Below are positions 1 to 7,271 of a stretch of DNA of 64,000 nucleotides, one piece after another. Both the position numbers and the translations under genes were made by a program. Origin of the DNA: Neorhizobium sp. UBA3556 (GTDB lineage: Bacteria; Pseudomonadota; Alphaproteobacteria; Rhizobiales; Rhizobiaceae). Every line of letters begins with the position of its first letter. The stretch's first letter is position 1. A model generated the notes under the pieces. That model searched no databases. It was not told the origin of the DNA and saw nothing but the letters and a program-made list of their open reading frames with translations. Location of the stretch: positions 1,302,001 to 1,366,000 of the forward strand of contig DFNX01000016.1 in the NCBI GenBank assembly GCA_002376235.1, read 5' to 3'.

Positions 1-151
1 GAAAATGTCGGATCTCAACCCCATCGGCGTAGCTGGCAACGCATCGGCAGCAACTGCGGAACGTGGCGAACAACTGGTCGCCCATGCGGTGCAAGGCATC
101 ATCGAGCTGCTGGAGGATGTGGCGCGGTTTGATGTCGGCAAATTATCTTGA
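1..151 (+). CDS. Creatininase-family amidohydrolase, C-terminal fragment (truncated by window start)
   Basis: A reading frame is open from the first bases to a TGA at 149-151 and encodes about 50 residues ending in FDVGKLS. The pattern NPIGVAGNASAATAERGEQL followed by an amphipathic helix (IIELLEDVARF) resembles the C-terminus of creatinine amidohydrolase-family proteins, where a G(D/N)P/AS-x-ATAEKG segment precedes a final helix. An in-frame ATG at position 5 is probably internal rather than the start. The catalytic metal-binding part would lie upstream, outside the window, so the substrate cannot be judged. The family call is by pattern only. Confidence 0.5.
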   Translation, partial: KMSDLNPIGVAGNASAATAERGEQLVAHAVQGIIELLEDVARFDVGKLS

Positions 152-209
152 GATTCTTCAATCAGCAGCAATAACAGACCATATATATGGACCACCATGG
201 AAAGTATCG

Positions 210-605
210 ATGGAAATCTCCGTAAGCGATGCCAAAGCCAGTCTTACCGAACTTCTTCATCGAGCGGAGGCCGGCGAAGAAGTGGTATTGACGCGCCGTG
301 GTCAAAAGGCGGCACAGATCGTGCCATTGAAACCGGCGCCGTTTCCAGAAAAGCGCCGCGCTCTCATCGAAGAAATCAGGGCAATGGCTCCGAAAAAGTC
401 GCATGAGGAAACATCCGCAGCACGAAGCCAGGATTTCCTTTACGGCAAAGACGGACTGCCCGAGCTTCTCTCAATTTCGGCGACTGTTTTGCCTATGCCA
501 CCGCCAGCGAGTTCGAATGGCCTCTTTTCTATATCGGAGATGACTTTGCCAGGACCGACATTACGTCCGCTATATCTCGACCAGCGTCCTGATGTGATTT
601 TATAA
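210..605 (+). CDS. Phd/YefM-type (VapB-like) antitoxin with an aberrant C-terminal extension
   Basis: Residues 1-80 are a classic Phd/YefM-type antitoxin: MEISVSDAKASLTELL at the DNA-binding N-terminus, AGEEVVLTRRGQKAAQIVPL, and the conserved tail RSQDFLYGKDGLP. The ATG at 210 is preceded by GGAAAG (about 199-204) at good spacing. An open frame from a GTG at 63 overlaps the preceding gene and has no family similarity, so it was not used. In this family the protein normally stops right after the GLP motif and the PIN toxin begins. Here the frame runs about 50 residues further because the DNA that follows is the 3' end of the toxin gene read out of frame. The DNA-binding half may still work, but the locus has lost its toxin. 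Confidence 0.7.
   Translation: MEISVSDAKASLTELLHRAEAGEEVVLTRRGQKAAQIVPLKPAPFPEKRRALIEEIRAMAPKKSHEETSAARSQDFLYGKDGLPELLSISATVLPMPPPASSNGLFSISEMTLPGPTLRPLYLDQRPDVIL
461..592 (+). pseudogene. vapC (PIN-domain toxin) 3' remnant
   Basis: In the frame beginning at 461, one register away from the antitoxin frame, the translation reads RASLNFGDCFAYATASEF and later FYIGDDFARTDI before a TGA at 590-592. NFGDCFAYA and GDDFxxTDI are the hallmark C-terminal motifs of VapC PIN-domain ribonucleases; the Asp of GDC is one of the metal-binding acidic residues. The start codon and roughly the first two-thirds of the toxin, with the other acidic residues, are missing. The antitoxin end is joined directly to this fragment, so an internal deletion of a vapBC operon is the simplest explanation. 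No active toxin can be made from it. Confidence 0.75.
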
Positions 606-609
606 CATC
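591..609. promoter_or_regulatory. Candidate Zur box upstream of the COG0523 GTPase
   Basis: GATGTGATTTTATAACATC is a 19-bp imperfect palindrome (GATGTnAT-n3-ATnACATC). It aligns closely with the enterobacterial Zur consensus AATGTTATAnTATAACATT, and the right half TATAACAT is identical. It lies about 107 bp before the ATG of a zinc-type COG0523 GTPase, a gene class commonly repressed by Zur. Binding is inferred, not shown. Confidence 0.6.
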
Positions 610-715
610 GAAACCCTTTGAACTCGCTCCGCCTTGCCCTTATATGGAGCGGACGATTTCTGGCGCCCCATGCAAATGCCATTCGGCGCAAGCCTTTAAC
701 CTTCGAGGTTTCCCT

Positions 716-1879
716 ATGACCGACCAGACCACCGAAGCTCCAGCAGCAAAGCCCATTCCCGTCACCGTGCTGACCGGATATCTCGGCGCCGGCAAAACGA
801 CGCTTCTCAACCGCATCCTCTCCGAAAGCCACGGCAAGAAATACGCCGTCATCGTCAACGAATTCGGCGAGATCGGCATCGACAACGACCTGATCGTCGA
901 GTCGGACGAAGAAATCTACGAAATGAACAATGGCTGCATCTGCTGCACGGTGCGCGGTGACCTGATCCGCGTCGTCGAAGGCCTGATGCGCCGCCCGGGC
1001 CGTTTTGACGGTATTATCGTCGAAACGACAGGCCTTGCCGACCCGGTCCCGGTCGCCCAGACCTTCTTCATGGACGATGACGTTCGCGCCAAGACCGAGC
1101 TCGACGCCGTGGTAGCTCTGGTCGATGCCAAGCACCTGCCGCTACGCCTGAAGGACAGCCGCGAAGCCGAAGACCAGATCGCATTCGCCGACGTCGTTGT
1201 CGTCAACAAGACCGATCTCGTCACGCCGGAAGAGCTCGCTATCGTCGAAGATGTCGTGCGCGCCATCAACCCCACGGCGCGCGTCTACAAGACCAGCCGT
1301 TCCGGCGTCGATCTTTCCCGCGTGCTCGATCAGGGTGCCTTCAATCTGGAACGTGCGCTCGAAAACGACCCGCACTTCCTCGATCATGACCATGAGGATC
1401 ATGTCTGCGGTCCGGACTGCGATCACGATCATCACCACGACCATGACCACCACCATCACGATCATGACCACACCTGCGGCCCCGATTGCGGCCACGATCA
1501 TCATCACCATCACCATGATCACGGCCACCATCATGGCCATCATGATTCCATGTCGCCCATCCACGACATCACCGTGAAGTCGATCTCGCTGCGCGGTGGC
1601 GAAATGAATCCGGATCGTTTCTTCCCCTGGATCCAGAAGATCACCCAGACCGAAGGCCCGAATATCCTGCGCTTGAAGGGCATCATCGCCTTTGCTGGCG
1701 ATGATGAGCGTTATGTCGTTCAGGGCGTTCACATGATCGTCGAAGGCGATCACCAGCGTCCGTGGAAGGATGGCGAGAAGCGCGAAAGCCGCCTTGTCTT
1801 CATCGGCCGTAATCTCGATTTCGCCAAGATCGAGCAGAGCTTCCTCGCCTGCCAGGCAACAGCCAAGGCGCCGGCCTGA
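716..1879 (+). CDS. COG0523 (CobW/ZigA-type) GTPase, putative zinc metallochaperone
   Basis: A 387-residue G3E-family P-loop GTPase. Visible motifs are Walker A GYLGAGKTT at about 21-29, the metal-binding CxCC (NNGCICC) at about 74-77, NKTD at about 164, and a CobW C-terminal domain. Between the GTPase and C-terminal domains (about 222-277) is a strikingly His/Asp-rich stretch with two CGPDC motifs, typical of zinc-handling members. Such proteins insert or traffic zinc under zinc starvation. The start is the ATG at 716 after a GAGG-like site; an in-frame upstream codon at 644 would add residues with no similarity. The Zur-like box about 107 bp upstream supports a zinc role over cobalamin synthesis, and no cob genes are nearby. 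The WD40 gene 97 bp downstream on the same strand is probably co-transcribed. Confidence 0.85.
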   Translation: MTDQTTEAPAAKPIPVTVLTGYLGAGKTTLLNRILSESHGKKYAVIVNEFGEIGIDNDLIVESDEEIYEMNNGCICCTVRGDLIRVVEGLMRRPGRFDGIIVETTGLADPVPVAQTFFMDDDVRAKTELDAVVALVDAKHLPLRLKDSREAEDQIAFADVVVVNKTDLVTPEELAIVEDVVRAINPTARVYKTSRSGVDLSRVLDQGAFNLERALENDPHFLDHDHEDHVCGPDCDHDHHHDHDHHHHDHDHTCGPDCGHDHHHHHHDHGHHHGHHDSMSPIHDITVKSISLRGGEMNPDRFFPWIQKITQTEGPNILRLKGIIAFAGDDERYVVQGVHMIVEGDHQRPWKDGEKRESRLVFIGRNLDFAKIEQSFLACQATAKAPA

Positions 1880-1976
1880 CATCGGCTGCAGATTTGAATA
1901 TAGACAAGCGGGCGTCGGAAACGGCGCCCGAAAACCATATGGATAGTGAACCAATGTCTCGAATGATGGCCGCCTG

Positions 1977-2963
1977 ATGCCGACAGTTGCACCGCTCGAT
2001 ATTGAAGGCCACGTCGTCTCCACGCATTTCCTGGGCGACATTCCCTTTTTCGCCACCGCTGCCGGTACAATTCATCGCCTCGATGGCGGCGAAAAGGTCA
2101 CCGAAGCGCATCAAGGGCTCCTGACCTGCATCCGCGATCCGTTCAGTGCCACGCTGCTTTCGGGCGGCGAAGACGGCAAGGTTCTACGCATCGGCCATGA
2201 CGGCGAAACGACTGTGCTCGCTGAAGTACCACGCAAGTGGATCAGCGTCGTCGCCGGCGGCCCGCAGAATGCCGTTGCCTATGCCGTTGGAAAGACAAGC
2301 GTCGTGCGGCAGGGCGATGGTTCGGTCAAGGAATTCACCGAGGAACGCAGTGTCGAAGGCATCGCTTTCGCAGGCAAGGGCCTGAGGATTGCTGCTGCCC
2401 GTTACAATGGCGTCTCGCTGCACTGGGTCGGCACCAACACACCGGCAGCCGATCTGGACTGGAAGGGCGCCCATACCGGCGTGACCTTTTCGCCTGACGG
2501 CCGCTTCCTCGTCACGACAATGCAGGAAAACGCACTGCATGGCTGGAAACTCGACGGCAAGGCCGGCGAAAACCGCCACATGCGCATGACCGGTTATCCC
2601 GCCAAGGTGAAATCGGTATCATGGTCGGTAAAGGGAAAATGGCTCGCCTCCTCTGGCGCTCCTGCTGCGATCGTCTGGCCCTTTTCATCAAAGGATGGCC
2701 CTATGGGCAAGGCGCCGCTGGAACTCGGCACCCGCGCCAATATCATGGTCACACAGGTCGCCTTCCACCCGGCTGAAGAAGTTCTCGCCATCGGCTTTAT
2801 CGATGGCATGATCCTGGGTGTGAGGATTGCCGATGAGAAAGAAGCCCTGCTGCGACGTCCGGGCAAGGGCGCGATCACTGGCCTGAGCTGGAGCGCCAGC
2901 GGCAAGCTGCTCTCCTTCTCTTCAGAAGCAGGCGACTGCGGCGTGATCGACATCAGCTCGTAA
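1977..2963 (+). CDS. WD40-repeat protein
   Basis: A 328-residue protein made almost entirely of beta-propeller repeats: GVTFSPDGRFLVTTMQENAL, VSWSVKGKWLASSGAPAAIV, VAFHPAEEVLAIGFIDG and LSWSASGKLLSFSSEAGD. No signal peptide is visible, so it is probably cytoplasmic. Proteins of this type are often found next to COG0523 GTPases in rhizobia, and it follows the GTPase by 97 bp. A scaffold or partner role for the metallochaperone is inference. The chosen ATG has no strong Shine-Dalgarno, consistent with read-through or weak initiation. No enzymatic motif is seen. Confidence 0.75.
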   Translation: MPTVAPLDIEGHVVSTHFLGDIPFFATAAGTIHRLDGGEKVTEAHQGLLTCIRDPFSATLLSGGEDGKVLRIGHDGETTVLAEVPRKWISVVAGGPQNAVAYAVGKTSVVRQGDGSVKEFTEERSVEGIAFAGKGLRIAAARYNGVSLHWVGTNTPAADLDWKGAHTGVTFSPDGRFLVTTMQENALHGWKLDGKAGENRHMRMTGYPAKVKSVSWSVKGKWLASSGAPAAIVWPFSSKDGPMGKAPLELGTRANIMVTQVAFHPAEEVLAIGFIDGMILGVRIADEKEALLRRPGKGAITGLSWSASGKLLSFSSEAGDCGVIDISS

Positions 2964-2978
2964 TTCCTCGCGGGAAAT

Positions 2979-3006
2979 GGGTGGAGGCTCCATACTTCCT
3001 CCACCC
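2979..3006 (+). terminator. Possible hairpin terminator after the WD40 gene
   Basis: GGGTGGAGG (2979-2987) pairs with CCTCCACCC (2998-3006) around a 10-nt loop just after the stop codon. There is no T-run, so if it terminates it is not a canonical intrinsic terminator. Confidence 0.35.
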
Positions 3007-3219
3007 ACCCACGGGAAAGCGTCGGCCCACGCAAATGGCGTGAAACCGGTGTTGCTCCCGGAGAGGAATTCGAAAAACAACCGCGACCAATTTGCTCGCC
3101 TCGGCCGTAAATTCACTCTTAATATTAGGCACCGATAATGCAACGGAATGCCCGCGGCATGATGAACAAGTAACCCTAATATTCCGGCTTTTATTCAATA
3201 TTGATCTCTCGAACGGCAA

Positions 3220-4236
3220 TCAGGCACGCGTGACGCGAATGATATCCGCCAGAAGATCATGCAACTGGTCACGATAACCGTTCCGCGCAGACGGGCCGCT
3301 TTCATTCGATGTCATCACCACCGTCATGGCGAGTGACGGGATGACATAGACCATCTGCCCGCCGTAACCCCATCCGAACTTGACCGGCTCTCCACCGATC
3401 TCCCGCATGAACCAGCCGTAGCCATAAGCGTCGCCCGAGAAACGAGAATTGGTGCGCGGCGTCCATGACTGGTCGATCCAACCTTGCGAGATGACCTGCC
3501 GCCCCTGTTTCGTCTTGCCGCCATTGCGGTAAAGCTCACCGAAGGCCATCAGTGAGCGGGCGGACATCGCCATCTGGTTTCCACCCAGATAGATGCCCTG
3601 CGGATCACGCTCCCATGCCCCGATCCTGAAACCATCCACCGGCTCCAGCCACTCGCGCGCCAACGCCAAGGTCGACTTGGACCCGACACGGGTAAGAATG
3701 GCAGACAGAAGATGCGTCGATGCGGTCGAATACAGCATGCTCCCGCCCGGTTCGCCATCGAAGGGTTCCGACAGCGCAAATCGCACCCAGTTCGAGCTTG
3801 CCACCCAGCGCCCGTAATTCGGCCCCGACATTCGCGACAGCCCGGCCTGCATAGAAAGCAGATTGCCGATCGTGATCTCATGCAGGCGCGGATCGGGATT
3901 GCGTGGCAGATCCGCCTTCAGGATCGACGCGATCTTCTGGTCCGGCCCCTCCAAGAGTTTGCGGTCGATGGCGATACCGACCAGGCAGGATATTATCGAT
4001 TTGGACGCAGACTTGATATTGCTCGACGCCGTGAGCGAGCGCCCATTGAAGGCTCGCTCGGCCAATGGCTCTCCGTTCCGATAGACCAGCACCACCTTCA
4101 GCGCCTCAAGCTCGGCAGCCCGGTCAAGAACGGTTTTCAGCGTCTCGGGCGGCTGCGGCACCGGCTGCTGGGCAAAGGCGCGACCGGCGGCAAACAGAAA
4201 TGGAGCGGACAGGAGTGCGGAACGGCGTGTGATCAT
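3220..4236 (-). CDS. Serine hydrolase, beta-lactamase class C / 6-aminohexanoate-dimer hydrolase type
   Basis: A 338-residue protein beginning with a Tat/Sec-like export signal (MITRRSALLSAPFLFAAGRAFA-), so probably periplasmic. The SxxK nucleophile motif is SASK in NIKSASKSIIS, the second motif is YST (in MLYSTASTHLL), and a GWGYGGQMVYV segment sits where the KTG-box strand lies. This pattern matches the penicillin-recognising hydrolases related to 6-aminohexanoate-dimer hydrolase and esterases rather than true beta-lactamases. The ATG at 4236 places the signal at the N-terminus; a longer frame to 4545 overlaps the LysR gene and encodes Arg-rich nonsense. The real substrate is unknown. Confidence 0.75.
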   Translation of the reverse strand: MITRRSALLSAPFLFAAGRAFAQQPVPQPPETLKTVLDRAAELEALKVVLVYRNGEPLAERAFNGRSLTASSNIKSASKSIISCLVGIAIDRKLLEGPDQKIASILKADLPRNPDPRLHEITIGNLLSMQAGLSRMSGPNYGRWVASSNWVRFALSEPFDGEPGGSMLYSTASTHLLSAILTRVGSKSTLALAREWLEPVDGFRIGAWERDPQGIYLGGNQMAMSARSLMAFGELYRNGGKTKQGRQVISQGWIDQSWTPRTNSRFSGDAYGYGWFMREIGGEPVKFGWGYGGQMVYVIPSLAMTVVMTSNESGPSARNGYRDQLHDLLADIIRVTRA

Positions 4237-4336
4237 GGTTCCATGAGATAGGGCAATGCGATTGCCGCAATAAGGCAGAACCCGTGACCTCACGCCGAAA
4301 TGAATCTCTGTGAGCCACGCCGGGCTTTGCGCTTCC

Positions 4337-5230
4337 TCAGATGTCCGCTTCAGCAAATATCTTCGCCACCCAATCGATGAACACCCGCACCCGCGGAGAG
4401 AGTTGGCGGTTCTGCGGATAGAGAGCCGAAAGCGGTGTCGGCGGCGGCGGGAAATCCGGCAGCACCTCGACCAGCGTGCCATCGTCGACATGTCGCTGCA
4501 GATGATAGCGCGGTGCCTGCATAAGGCCGAAACCCCGACGGGCAAGGTCCATGACCGTATCGGAATTGTTGGCGGTGACGCGCGCCGGCAGGGTCACATA
4601 GCGCACGTCTCCCCCCACCGTGAATTCGAGCGGCATGATCTGCCCGGTGCGCGAAGAGATGAAACCGACCGCCTGATGCCCGCCAAGTTCGTCCGGCGTT
4701 TTCGGCATGCCACTGACCTCGATATAGTCGGGGCTGGCGCAGGTCATCTCGCGGATGGAGCCAAGCCTGCGCATGATCAGCGAACTGTCGCTCACCTCAC
4801 CCGCCCGGATCACGCAATCGATGCCTTCGCGCACGAGATCGACGAACCGATCGCTCTGCCCGAACTGGATCTCCAGCATCGGATGACGATCGAGAAACGA
4901 CCTCAGATGCGGCAGAAGGAAAGTCTGGGTCAGCATCGGATGTCCGTCCACCCGCAAAATGCCCTGCGGCTTCGCATCCCGAAAGATCGCCTCCGCCTCA
5001 TCCACATCGGCAAGGATCGACAAACAACGCTGATAGAATGCGCTACCATCGAGCGTCACGGCCACATGCCGCGTTGTCCGCTCGAGCAGCCGCGCGCCGA
5101 CATCGGCCTCCAGAGCCTTGATCGCCTGTGTGGCGGTGGAGCGGGCCAGCCCCAGATCGGCGGCGGCCGCAAGAAAACTGCCCCGTTCCACCACCCGCAC
5201 GAAAAGCTGCATGCGCAATAATCTGTCCAT
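4337..5230 (-). CDS. LysR-family transcriptional regulator
   Basis: A 297-residue LysR protein with an N-terminal winged HTH (MDRLLRMQLFVRVVERGSF, then LARSTATQAIKALE) and a CrgA/AaeR-type effector domain (LRVDGHPMLTQTFLLPHL). It is divergent from the SDR gene, with about 97 bp between start codons, so it most likely controls the SDR/tautomerase pair. Two near-identical ATTGTTCnCCA repeats lie in the shared promoter. The effector is unknown. Confidence 0.85.
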   Translation of the reverse strand: MDRLLRMQLFVRVVERGSFLAAAADLGLARSTATQAIKALEADVGARLLERTTRHVAVTLDGSAFYQRCLSILADVDEAEAIFRDAKPQGILRVDGHPMLTQTFLLPHLRSFLDRHPMLEIQFGQSDRFVDLVREGIDCVIRAGEVSDSSLIMRRLGSIREMTCASPDYIEVSGMPKTPDELGGHQAVGFISSRTGQIMPLEFTVGGDVRYVTLPARVTANNSDTVMDLARRGFGLMQAPRYHLQRHVDDGTLVEVLPDFPPPPTPLSALYPQNRQLSPRVRVFIDWVAKIFAEADI

Positions 5231-5234
5231 GGCA

Positions 5235-5286
5235 ATTGTTCACCATATGCAAATTGTCATGTCAAATCACAGCCATTGTTCTCCAA
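5235..5286. promoter_or_regulatory. Direct repeat pair in the LysR-SDR intergenic region (candidate LysR operator)
   Basis: ATTGTTCACCAT at 5235-5246 and ATTGTTCTCCAAT at 5275-5287 are direct repeats 40 bp apart, about four helical turns. The first abuts the LysR start and the second lies about 40 bp before the SDR start. The second also forms ATTG-N5-CAAT. The placement fits a LysR binding and activation site pair. Confidence 0.35.
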
Positions 5287-5327
5287 TGAGATCATCATAT
5301 TTTCATGACCAGCAAAGGAGAATTGCC

Positions 5328-6068
5328 ATGACCGAGAACACACCACGCGTAGCAATCATCACCGGAGCCTCCAAGGGCATCGGCAAGGCCTTGGCCCTGC
5401 GCCTCGCCAAGGACGGGCTGGCCGTCATCGTCAATTACGCATCGAGCCAGTCTGCAGCCGACGACGTCGTCCGCGAAATCGAAGCGGCTGGCGGCAAGGC
5501 AATCGCCGTGAAAGCGGATGTCGGCACATCGGCCAGTGTCACGGCACTCTTCGACGCGGCAGAAAAAAGCTTCGGCGGTGTCGACATCCTCGTCAACAAT
5601 GCCGGCGTCATGAGGCTTTCGCCGCTGACCGAGACGGATGACGCCGCATTCGACCGGCAGATCGCCATCAACCTCACCGGCACCTTCTACGGCATACGCG
5701 AGGCCGGCAAGCGACTGCGCGACGGCGGCCGGATCATCAATTTCTCGTCCAGCGTCGTCGGCATGTATGGCCCGGGTTACGGCCCCTATGCCGCCAGCAA
5801 GGCAGGCGTCGAAGCCATGACCCATGTTGCGTCCAAGGAACTCGGCAAACGCGGAATCACTGTCAACGCCGTCGCCCCCGGCCCGGTCGCAACCGAACTG
5901 TTCATGACCGGCAAGTCGGAAGAGCTGGTCCAAAACATCATCCGCAACATCCCGCTCGGTCGCCTTGGACAGCCTGACGATATCGCCTCCGTCGTGTCGT
6001 TCCTGGCAAGCACGGAAAGCGGCTGGGTCAACGGCCAGGTCCTGCGCGCCAATGGCGGTATGATCTGA
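5328..6068 (+). CDS. Short-chain dehydrogenase/reductase (3-oxoacyl-ACP reductase-like)
   Basis: A 246-residue classical SDR. The NAD(P) binding motif TGASKGIG lies at about 13-20, NNAG at about 90, the catalytic Ser in NFSSSVVGMYG, and YxxxK in YAASK. The C-terminal end WVNGQVLRANGGMI is typical. The start ATG at 5328 has AAAGGAG at ideal spacing. It is transcribed away from the LysR gene and followed 25 bp later by a tautomerase-like gene. Substrate is not evident; such LysR/SDR/tautomerase sets often act on small carbonyls or quinones, which is inference. Confidence 0.85.
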   Translation: MTENTPRVAIITGASKGIGKALALRLAKDGLAVIVNYASSQSAADDVVREIEAAGGKAIAVKADVGTSASVTALFDAAEKSFGGVDILVNNAGVMRLSPLTETDDAAFDRQIAINLTGTFYGIREAGKRLRDGGRIINFSSSVVGMYGPGYGPYAASKAGVEAMTHVASKELGKRGITVNAVAPGPVATELFMTGKSEELVQNIIRNIPLGRLGQPDDIASVVSFLASTESGWVNGQVLRANGGMI

Positions 6069-6093
6069 AAAACAAACGCGAAGGAAAATCCCG

Positions 6094-6312
6094 ATGCCAT
6101 TCGTCAACTTCAAGACGCCGGAAGGCGCGCTGACAAAGAGCCAGAAGGAAGAGATCGTGCACCGCACGACCGACATGCTGGCCGAATATTTGAGCGAGGC
6201 AGCACGTCCTCACACGATGGTATTGATCGAGGAAGTCAAGGATGGCGGCTACGGCCGCGCTGACGAAGTGTTCGTCATTCCCGATGCCTATCGTATATCG
6301 GCTGGAGCCTGA
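6094..6312 (+). CDS. 4-oxalocrotonate tautomerase-family protein
   Basis: A 72-residue protein starting MPFVNFKTPEGALT, giving an N-terminal Pro after Met removal, the catalytic general base of the tautomerase superfamily. The size (70-75 aa) and beta-alpha-beta pattern with LTKSQKEEIVHRTTDML fit the family. It follows the SDR by 25 bp with AAGGAAAA in front and is almost certainly in the same operon. Its substrate is unknown. Confidence 0.75.
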   Translation: MPFVNFKTPEGALTKSQKEEIVHRTTDMLAEYLSEAARPHTMVLIEEVKDGGYGRADEVFVIPDAYRISAGA

Positions 6313-6330
6313 ACATTCTCGCCTGAAACG

Positions 6331-6359
6331 AAAAAGGCGGCGCGATGAGGTCGCGCCGC
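6331..6359 (-). terminator. Intrinsic terminator of ompW
   Basis: GCGGCGCGA (6337-6345) pairs with TCGCGCCGC (6351-6359). On the minus strand the stem is followed by CTTTTTC, just past the ompW stop. Confidence 0.75.
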
Positions 6360-6385
6360 ACTAAATACCCCCGCCTTTTCTTCTA

Positions 6386-7078
6386 TCAGAAGCGGTAGGT
6401 GACACCTGCACCGATCAGCCAGGGATCGATCTTGGCTTTGCCAGAAAGCGGGACACCCAGGGGGCTGTTATCAACTTTCCAATCCGTTTCGAGGAAAATC
6501 TTCTTCACGTCGAAATTGATACCCCAATGCTCGTCGAGCATGTAGTCGAAACCAGCCTGCAGAGCCCAGCCGAAGTCATTCTTGACGTCAAGGTTCTTGA
6601 AGCCACCCTTGTCGGACTGATTGTAGAACATCGAGTAGTTGATACCCGCACCGACATACGGCTTGAAGGCGCCGAAATCGGTAAAGTGATACTGCAGCGT
6701 CAGTGTCGGCGGCAGAAGCCAGGTCTTGCCCACATCCAGATCTGCAGCACCGGTCGTGTTGATCTTGGCATAGGTCGTGCCGAGGATAAGTTCTGCGGCA
6801 ATGTTGTCGGTGAAGAAGTAGCTGATATCCAGTTCCGGAATGACTGTATCGCTATATTCCAGCCCGTAAGCGCTGCTCTGATCAACCGAACCGCTATCCT
6901 TGGTGATGACGCCAAGCGCGCGTACGCGGATCTGCCACGGGCTCGGAGAGGAAATCGCTTCTTCTGCAATGGGCGCGACCTGGGCGGGCGCCATGTCCGC
7001 GGCTGCGGCCCCGAATGCGAAAAAGCCCGCGGTGATCCCCACCATCCAACGTGCATAGTTTCTGCTGCTGATTGTCAT
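6386..7078 (-). CDS. ompW: OmpW-family outer membrane protein
   Basis: A 230-residue precursor with a signal peptide (residues 1 to about 27, ending AAADMA) and an eight-strand barrel pattern. Family features are IRVRALGVITKD at the first strand, LDISYFFTDNIAAELI, TLTLQYHF near the middle and a C-terminal aromatic in GVTYRF for BAM recognition. OmpW porins admit small hydrophobic molecules, and in several proteobacteria they respond to oxygen via FNR. A perfect FNR/FixK-type box sits about 70-80 bp upstream of the start. Confidence 0.85.
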   Translation of the reverse strand: MTISSRNYARWMVGITAGFFAFGAAAADMAPAQVAPIAEEAISSPSPWQIRVRALGVITKDSGSVDQSSAYGLEYSDTVIPELDISYFFTDNIAAELILGTTYAKINTTGAADLDVGKTWLLPPTLTLQYHFTDFGAFKPYVGAGINYSMFYNQSDKGGFKNLDVKNDFGWALQAGFDYMLDEHWGINFDVKKIFLETDWKVDNSPLGVPLSGKAKIDPWLIGAGVTYRF

Positions 7079-7136
7079 AAAACCTCTCCTTCCAGCCTGC
7101 CTAATTCTTCTGGAAAAGGTCTAAAACTCGTGCAGT

Positions 7137-7168
7137 TGCAGGCGCTTGATCGAGATCAAGCGCCTGCA
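7137..7168. promoter_or_regulatory. 32-bp palindrome containing a perfect FNR/FixK box upstream of ompW
   Basis: Two 15-nt perfect arms (7137-7151 and 7154-7168) flank a 2-nt centre. The core 7146-7159 reads TTGATCGAGATCAA, a full match to TTGAT-N4-ATCAA, the FNR/FixK/Anr consensus. It ends 59 bp upstream of the ompW start. There is no T-run beside it, so it is better explained as an operator than a terminator. Confidence 0.65.
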
Positions 7169-7229
7169 CTCACTAATCAAGGAGAGAACGATTGTTGCCT
7201 AAATGACGCAGTGGCGATGCGCCGCTGAT

Positions 7230-7260
7230 TTAAACAAGCACCCCACCGTCGGCGGGGTGC
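7230..7260 (-). terminator. Terminator of the nucleoside-uptake gene
   Basis: GCACCCC (7238-7244) pairs with GGGGTGC (7254-7260). Read on the minus strand it is followed by TTGTTTA. It lies just downstream of the stop codon at 7272. Confidence 0.6.
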
Positions 7261-7271
7261 CTGCGATCCGC

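Noticed and set aside
1142..2056. A minus-strand frame with a long Val/Met-rich stretch opposite the His-rich loop of the GTPase
   Set aside because: The hydrophobic run is just the complement of CAT/CAC/GAC codons and not a membrane protein.
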